From positions 1 through 43,670 of the forward strand of contig JAJYNM010000073.1 of the NCBI GenBank assembly GCA_021786335.1: a stretch of DNA of 43,670 nucleotides, written 5' to 3'. This stretch comes from an archaeon (GTDB lineage Archaea; Thermoproteota; Nitrososphaeria; Nitrososphaerales; UBA183). The notes under the pieces were generated by a model. It was not told the origin of the DNA. It saw nothing but the letters and a program-made list of their open reading frames with translations, and did no database searches. Of the stretch, positions 39,453-43,670 are shown piece after piece. Position 1 is the first letter of the stretch. Each line of letters opens with the position of its first letter. The position numbers were made by a program, and so were the translations under genes.

Positions 39453-39914
39453 TCAGACCGTTATCCCGAGCGCCCGTCTGTAGTCGTAGTCCCGTCTGAT
39501 CGCAGGATTCAGCGGATCCACGAGGATGCACTCATACCAGGCGTGCATTCCATCCTCCCAGACAGGATAGGACCCGAGGACCTTCATGTTGGGATGCCTC
39601 TCCTGAACCCTCCTCTCAGCGACCTGTTTAGAGGACACGGCAGACTTTATCTTGACAACCCCCATGTGCTTCGGCCTCCTCCCAGAAGTAGGCCGCTGCT
39701 TCCGCATCCCGCCGCGTGAAACGCGCATCCTGACCACTATGACCCCCTCCTTCGCCTTGTAGCCGAGGGCCCTGGCCCTGTCCAGCCGCCAGGGGCGGTC
39801 CACCCTGACAGCAGCAGGCTGCTTCCTGAGCTCGACGGCCCTGGTCTTCATGTCCCCTCCCTTTTCGTGGAAAATCTGCTGCCAGGTCTTGGAGATCTGG
39901 CTGTACATGGGCAT
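39453..39914 (-). CDS. rpl15e: 50S ribosomal protein L15e (eL15)
   Basis: Archaeal/eukaryotic large-subunit protein, 153 residues, MPMYSQISKTWQQIFHEKGG onward. VRVDRPWRLDRARALGYKAKEGVIVVRMRV and SGRRPKHMGVVKI are diagnostic, with the very basic C-terminal region. A CGTTTATTT TATA box at 39939-39947 gives a short leader. It is convergent with the ferredoxin-NADP reductase gene, 2 bases apart. Confidence 0.96.
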   Translation of the reverse strand: MPMYSQISKTWQQIFHEKGGDMKTRAVELRKQPAAVRVDRPWRLDRARALGYKAKEGVIVVRMRVSRGGMRKQRPTSGRRPKHMGVVKIKSAVSSKQVAERRVQERHPNMKVLGSYPVWEDGMHAWYECILVDPLNPAIRRDYDYRRALGITV

Positions 39915-39938
39915 TTGAACGCCTCGTTCCCGGTCGGC

Positions 39939-39947
39939 AAATAAACG
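39939..39947 (-). promoter_or_regulatory. TATA box of rpl15e
   Basis: CGTTTATTT on the minus strand, about 29 bases upstream of the ATG at 39914, in the 46-base gap after serA. Confidence 0.6.
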
Positions 39948-39960
39948 TTCCCGGGGCGCC

Positions 39961-40872
39961 TCAGGGAGCTTTGAAGAAAGCCCTGACCTTCTCCCCGACT
40001 ACTTCGATGGCGTTCGCCTGAGCCTCCTCGGTCTGCCCGCCGATGTGGGGGGTGAGGATGACGTTCGGAGCAGAGAGGATGGCCCCCGACGGAGGCTCCT
40101 TCTCGAAGACGTCCAAGGCTGCTCCGCCGATGCTCCTCGCCCTCAGGGCCGAAGCCAGAGCGTCTTCGTCCACCACCCCCCCTCTCGACATGTTGACCAG
40201 CACGGACGTCTCCTTCATCGTGGCGATGCGCGGGGCGTCAACCATGTGCGCGGTGTCTGGGGCCATGGGGACGTGGAGAGTTATGTAGTCAGAGGACGCG
40301 AAGAGCTCGTCGAGCGGCACCATCCTTGCGCCCAGAGGGCGCGCGACGTCCGGAGGGACGGCGACGACGTCGTAGGCCAGTATGGTCATCCCCAGAGTCT
40401 TACCTATCTCGGCTATGCGCCGCCCGATCCTGCCAAACCCCACCACCCCTAGGACCTTCCCCCTCAGTTCCCTGCCGACCAGGGCGTTCTTCTCCCACTT
40501 GCCGGACCTAGTCCCCGTGTCCGCCTGTACCAACTTCCTGCTTAGGGCGAGCATCACCAAGACCACCTGTTCGGCGACTGCCTCCACCAAGGATTCGGGG
40601 CTGTTCGCCACGGCCACGCCTCTCTCCTTGGCGAACCCCACGTCAACGTTGTCCAGGCCAGTCCCAGGGCGGGCGACGAGTTTGAGCCGGTTCGCCTTCT
40701 CTAGGACCTCGCGGTCGACCTTCGTCCTGCTCCTCACGACAAGCACCTCGTAGTTGCCCGCGACCGAGAGCAGCTCCTCCCTGCTCAGGGTCGGCCTGTA
40801 ATCCACCTCGAAGGACGGCCCAAGCGAGAGCCGCTTGATATCTATCTGATCGCAGACTAGCACCCTGACCAT
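39961..40872 (-). CDS. serA: D-3-phosphoglycerate dehydrogenase-family 2-hydroxyacid dehydrogenase
   Basis: A 303-residue NAD-dependent dehydrogenase, first step of serine synthesis if it is SerA. VRSRTKVDREVLEKANRLKLVARPGTGLDNVD, the Rossmann motif VLGVVGFGRIGRRIAEIG, catalytic Arg (NMSRGG), Glu (FEKEPP) and His (TPHIGGQTEEAQ) are present. It lacks the C-terminal ACT regulatory domain, giving the short form. It overlaps the upstream flavoprotein gene by 16 bases, so they share a message. Confidence 0.9.
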   Translation of the reverse strand: MVRVLVCDQIDIKRLSLGPSFEVDYRPTLSREELLSVAGNYEVLVVRSRTKVDREVLEKANRLKLVARPGTGLDNVDVGFAKERGVAVANSPESLVEAVAEQVVLVMLALSRKLVQADTGTRSGKWEKNALVGRELRGKVLGVVGFGRIGRRIAEIGKTLGMTILAYDVVAVPPDVARPLGARMVPLDELFASSDYITLHVPMAPDTAHMVDAPRIATMKETSVLVNMSRGGVVDEDALASALRARSIGGAALDVFEKEPPSGAILSAPNVILTPHIGGQTEEAQANAIEVVGEKVRAFFKAP

Positions 40873-42089
40873 GACGCAAGCCCCAGCCTAGCGGTGTCTG
40901 ACACCACAGATATATCGCTTGAACCAGGGTGCGCGTAAGCCAAGGACCTCAGCGTAGCTGAGCCTGAGGCTGATGAGCCGAGGCCGCCCGTTGGGGAGTC
41001 TGCTGGTTCGATCACCTCCGCGCCGATCACCCTCCCGGTACCGCGCTCATAGACCAGGCTACAAGCTGAACAGCCGCTCCACCGCCGCCCTACCTCCCGG
41101 ACGTCCATCCCCAATGACTCGCACGTCGGCGCGTCTGGGCCAGTCCTGGACCACCTCAGCCCAAGGACCGACAGAGACCAGGAACGGACCGAGCCGATGC
41201 TGATGTTCCCGCCCGCGGAGTTTGCGCCGGCAGTCCTCCCGGACAGCCTGGGCTCATCGACCAACGTAGCCCTAGGCGGGAGCGACCCGTCCAGCTCAGC
41301 GCATCCACCAGCCGCGAAGACCCCAGGCGCCCTCGCCCTCAGGTATCTGTCGACCAGGACCCCACCGCTACGGCCGGGCGGCGCGGCAAGGCGGATGGCG
41401 ACAGGGACCCGCCGGGGGATGAACGCGAGGACATCGCAAGGGACCACGTCCCCTCTTGCTATCACGGCCTCCGTGCGGGCGAAGCCGACAACCCTGCTGA
41501 CCGTCCCAGGACCGAGACATATCCCCCTCGCATGTGCCGCGTCAGAGACGACACCCAGCACCGGCGAGCTTGGACCCCCCCGCTGCCAACACGACACCAT
41601 CAGGGAAGGCCTCGCCCCTCTGGCAGAGAGCCGTTCGGCAACTTGCAGCCCTCTGGCGCCCTCGCCACAGATGAGTATCCGGTCAGCTGAGGCGCTGGCC
41701 GAACCGAATTCTTCGTACCGAGCAGCGGAGTCCAACACGAAGGAACCATGCTTGCGGATCCCTTGGGCTGTGGGCGGCTCGAAGGAGGAGCCAGCCGCGA
41801 TGACCACGGAGTCGGCGCGGAAACGCGACCCGTTGGACGTGACCACCTCCCCCTTGCGGACCGCTACTACTTCGGTCCCAAAAATCGAGGCAGAGGGACG
41901 CGCCTGATGGAGAGGACTGGAGACTGTCCGGCTCTGGCCCTCGAGACCCATCAGGTCTGGCCATGACGTCCATGGCGGTTCTGGTTCGTCCAGGCGGTCG
42001 ATCACCGTAGCGTCGATCCCTTGCGTGGCGCACTCCTCGGCGGCCGCCGCCCCTGCGGTGCCGCCCCCCACTACCAGGACCCTGGACAT
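40857..42089 (-). CDS. FAD-dependent pyridine nucleotide-disulfide oxidoreductase-family protein
   Basis: A 410-residue flavoprotein. VLVVGGGTAGAAAAEECATQ is the FAD fold, RILICGEGARGLQVAERLSA the NAD(P) fold and APGVFAAGGCAELDG the FAD-ribityl site. Unlike coenzyme A-disulfide reductases, no Cys stands at the usual active-site position near residue 40. CSACSLVYE in the C-terminal domain is a candidate redox pair. Function unassigned. It starts at ATG 42089, from the TATA box shared with the GTPase gene, and leads into serA. Confidence 0.78.
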   Translation of the reverse strand: MSRVLVVGGGTAGAAAAEECATQGIDATVIDRLDEPEPPWTSWPDLMGLEGQSRTVSSPLHQARPSASIFGTEVVAVRKGEVVTSNGSRFRADSVVIAAGSSFEPPTAQGIRKHGSFVLDSAARYEEFGSASASADRILICGEGARGLQVAERLSARGARPSLMVSCWQRGGPSSPVLGVVSDAAHARGICLGPGTVSRVVGFARTEAVIARGDVVPCDVLAFIPRRVPVAIRLAAPPGRSGGVLVDRYLRARAPGVFAAGGCAELDGSLPPRATLVDEPRLSGRTAGANSAGGNISIGSVRSWSLSVLGLRWSRTGPDAPTCESLGMDVREVGRRWSGCSACSLVYERGTGRVIGAEVIEPADSPTGGLGSSASGSATLRSLAYAHPGSSDISVVSDTARLGLASWSGC

Positions 42090-42112
42090 GTAGGCTGACC
42101 GTCCCCTGAGAT

Positions 42113-42120
42113 GTTATAAC
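42113..42120. promoter_or_regulatory. Palindromic TATA box between two divergent genes
   Basis: GTTATAAC, a perfect palindrome, with its centre 27 bases from the minus-strand ATG (42089) and 26 bases from the plus-strand ATG (42143). Either message would be leaderless. No other TATA-like element is in the 53-base gap. Confidence 0.7.
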
Positions 42121-42142
42121 CGGCGGACCCGGCGGAGGGGGC

Positions 42143-43348
42143 ATGTTAGTGGGGGTCGTCGGCAAACCTAATGTCGGCAAATCGACCTTCTTCGCAGCTG
42201 CCACCCTGAAGGACGTACAGATAGCGGACTATCCATTCACCACGGTAAAGCCCAACGTAGGCGTGGCAAGCATCGTCACGGAGTGCGTGTGCAAGGAGAT
42301 GGGAGTAGTAGACAACCCCAAGGGATCGAGCTGCATAAGGGGGTGGAGGCTGGTCCCCGTGAGGGTGATCGACGTCGCGGGCCTCGTGGAGGGCGCATCC
42401 GCTGGGAAGGGGCTGGGGAACCAGTTCCTCGACGACCTGAGGCAGGCGGACGCTCTGATCCAGGTGGTCGACGCGTCAGGTTCCACCGACCTCGAAGGGA
42501 GGAAGGTCCCCCCAGGGGTCCATGACCCCGTCGAGGACGTCGAGATGGTCGAACACGAATTCGACCTGTGGATGTATGGCATCCTGAAGAGGGACTGGGA
42601 GAAAGCTGCCCGGTCCCTGGAACAGACCGGGGGGAAAGTGACGAACCACCTGGCTGAGCGGCTTTCCGGCCTGTCTGTGACCCTTGCAGACGTCGAGGCC
42701 GTCGTTCTCCGTCTACGTCTCCGCACGGAGAAACCGAGCGGCTGGACGGACGACCAGCTGATGCAGTTCGTCGTGGAGACGAGGAAGCTGACCAAGCCAT
42801 CCCTGATCGCAGCCAACAAGGCGGACCTTCAGACGTCGTACCGGAACATCGAGAGACTCAGAGGGGGTGGGAGGCAGGTCGTCCCCTGCGCTTCCGAGGC
42901 GGAGCTCATGCTGCGCAGGGCCGCCGAGCGGGGCCTTGTCGCATACACCCCGGGGGACAAGGGGTTCACGGTCACGGACCCGGTAAAGCTGTCTGGGGCC
43001 CAGGCAGCAGCCCTGAAGATGGTGGAAGAGAAGGTGATGAAAGTCTACGGTGGGACGGGAGTCCAGGAGGCGGTCAACGAGGCCTTCTTCGGGCTCCTGA
43101 AGGCCATAGTAGTCTTCCCGGTGGAGGACGAGACTAAGCTCACCGACAAAGACGGGAGAGTGCTCCCTGACGCCTTCGTGATGAGAGGCGGGTCCACAGC
43201 GCTGGACCTGGCTCGGACGGTTCACAGCGACCTGGCGGACGGCTTCCTATATGCGGTCGACGCTAGGACAGGGAAGAGGCTGGCTGGAGACTACCTGCTG
43301 CAGAACAGGGACATCTTGAAGATTGTGTCAAGCGGCAAGAGGGGCTAG
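42143..43348 (+). CDS. ychF: YchF/Obg-family GTPase (archaeal)
   Basis: A 401-residue P-loop NTPase that probably acts in translation. G1 GKPNVGKST (7-15), the switch with YPFTTVKPNVG, G3 DVAG (77-80) and G4 NKAD (225-228) are visible, followed by a C-terminal TGS domain (VFPVEDETKLTDKDGRVLPDAF to LLQNRDILKIVSSG). NKAD, as opposed to the NxxE of ATP-specific YchF, suggests GTP use. It is convergent with eS1 and overlaps it by 21 bases. Confidence 0.93.
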   Translation: MLVGVVGKPNVGKSTFFAAATLKDVQIADYPFTTVKPNVGVASIVTECVCKEMGVVDNPKGSSCIRGWRLVPVRVIDVAGLVEGASAGKGLGNQFLDDLRQADALIQVVDASGSTDLEGRKVPPGVHDPVEDVEMVEHEFDLWMYGILKRDWEKAARSLEQTGGKVTNHLAERLSGLSVTLADVEAVVLRLRLRTEKPSGWTDDQLMQFVVETRKLTKPSLIAANKADLQTSYRNIERLRGGGRQVVPCASEAELMLRRAAERGLVAYTPGDKGFTVTDPVKLSGAQAAALKMVEEKVMKVYGGTGVQEAVNEAFFGLLKAIVVFPVEDETKLTDKDGRVLPDAFVMRGGSTALDLARTVHSDLADGFLYAVDARTGKRLAGDYLLQNRDILKIVSSGKRG

Positions 43349-43670
43349 CTGCTCGACCTTCCGCGGCTCCGGCTTCGCGATAAGTTTGCTCTTCCTAACC
43401 CCTACATGCCTCAGGTGGGTGATCTTCTTGGCCTCGTTGTAGACGTCCGACGCTACTTTCTGGAGCACCAGCTCCTGGACGAACCCTTCGTAGTTCATGC
43501 CTGCGGCCTTCTCGCCTATCACTTTGTCCATGATCAGCCTTAGGTCGCGCTTCTTCGAGGTGTTCATCTTGCCCTGGGAGAGCGCCGTGCAGTAGACCCT
43601 GACGACATATCCGTCCTTGGTGGCGTAGTCCTTGATGAAGTCAGACATGGATGAGCCTCTTCGTATCAGG
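43328..43670 (-). CDS. rps3ae: 30S ribosomal protein S3Ae (eS1), 5' part outside window
   Basis: The C-terminal ~113 codons of eS1. The frame is open to the window edge, reading LIRRGSSMSDFIKDYATKDGYVV, so the ATG at 43648 is internal and not the start. KDGYVVRVYCTALSQGKMN corresponds to the TKDGY core, and AKKITHLRHVGVRKSKLIAKPE to the IYPLR-IRKVK end of the family. A complete archaeal eS1 has about 200 residues. It is convergent with ychF. Confidence 0.88.
   Translation of the reverse strand, partial: LIRRGSSMSDFIKDYATKDGYVVRVYCTALSQGKMNTSKKRDLRLIMDKVIGEKAAGMNYEGFVQELVLQKVASDVYNEAKKITHLRHVGVRKSKLIAKPEPRKVEQLAPLAA

Noticed and set aside
1..43670. CRISPR array, integrase or phage genes
   Set aside because: No spaced direct repeats, integrase or phage structural gene was seen; the only mobile trace is the transposase remnant near 36.1-36.7 kb.

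Overview
The window is chromosomal DNA of a high-GC archaeon. The evidence is an archaeal-order ribosomal protein cluster that includes eukaryote-like eL19, eL32 and eS4 and the RNase P protein Rpp29, together with a group II chaperonin, FEN-1, aEF1B, translin, DphB, eL15, eS1, a geranylgeranyl reductase and TATA-box promoters with mostly very short leaders. The combined gene content (DphB with a C-terminal extension, SUF genes with a Rieske ferredoxin, a succinate dehydrogenase anchor of the actinobacterial Sdh1 type) suggests a Nitrososphaeria/Thaumarchaeota-related lineage, probably heterotrophic. That placement is inference. No ammonia-oxidation or CO2-fixation genes are present here.

Layout. 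1-6844 (minus): a ribosomal protein operon that starts at rpl22 with its own promoter and runs through S3, L29, Rpp29, S17, L14, L24, S4e, L5, S14, S8, L6, L32e, L19e, L18 and S5 (cut by the window edge). 7091-10682 (minus): succinate dehydrogenase, with anchor, small membrane protein, flavoprotein and iron-sulfur subunit. 10783-16470 (minus): a SUF Fe-S assembly locus, with sufC alone and sufB-sufD-Rieske-sufS-sufU following. The sufC and sufB promoters share one palindrome. 16533-17746: a GAF/fRMsr-like protein and an aquaporin. 17860-19494: thermosome. 19504-22376: an ornithine cyclodeaminase-family enzyme, a coiled-coil protein, DUF371, a diphosphomevalonate decarboxylase-family protein and a small protein. 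22373-28088 (minus): SDR, HEAT-repeat protein, zinc-type dehydrogenase, a solute:sodium symporter with a DUF3311 partner, and a GltD-like oxidoreductase carrying two lesions. 28199-28311: a tRNA-Lys(CUU) gene that I read as having two introns. 28467-30739: DphB, an HTH-nucleotidyltransferase and translin. 30740-31079: a possible structured RNA or leader. 31080-34394: small nuclease, zinc-finger protein, thioesterase, FEN-1, aEF1B and a zinc ribbon. 34450-36006: geranylgeranyl reductase and Pth2. 36107-37037: a decayed insertion sequence and a tail-anchored membrane protein. 37164-43670: TruD, ferredoxin-NADP reductase, eL15, SerA, a flavoprotein, a YchF-like GTPase and eS1 (cut by the window edge).

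Genes are tightly packed. Consecutive cistrons often overlap by 4 bases as ATGA, GTGA, TTGA and, in one case, apparently CTGA. TTG and GTG starts are common. The most interesting items are the two-intron tRNA-Lys, the shared suf palindrome, the GltD-like gene with an in-frame stop and a frameshift, the Sdh1-type anchor with conserved Cys/His residues, a mevalonate decarboxylase homologue lacking the expected catalytic aspartate, and a palindromic TATA box placed equally far from two divergent start codons.
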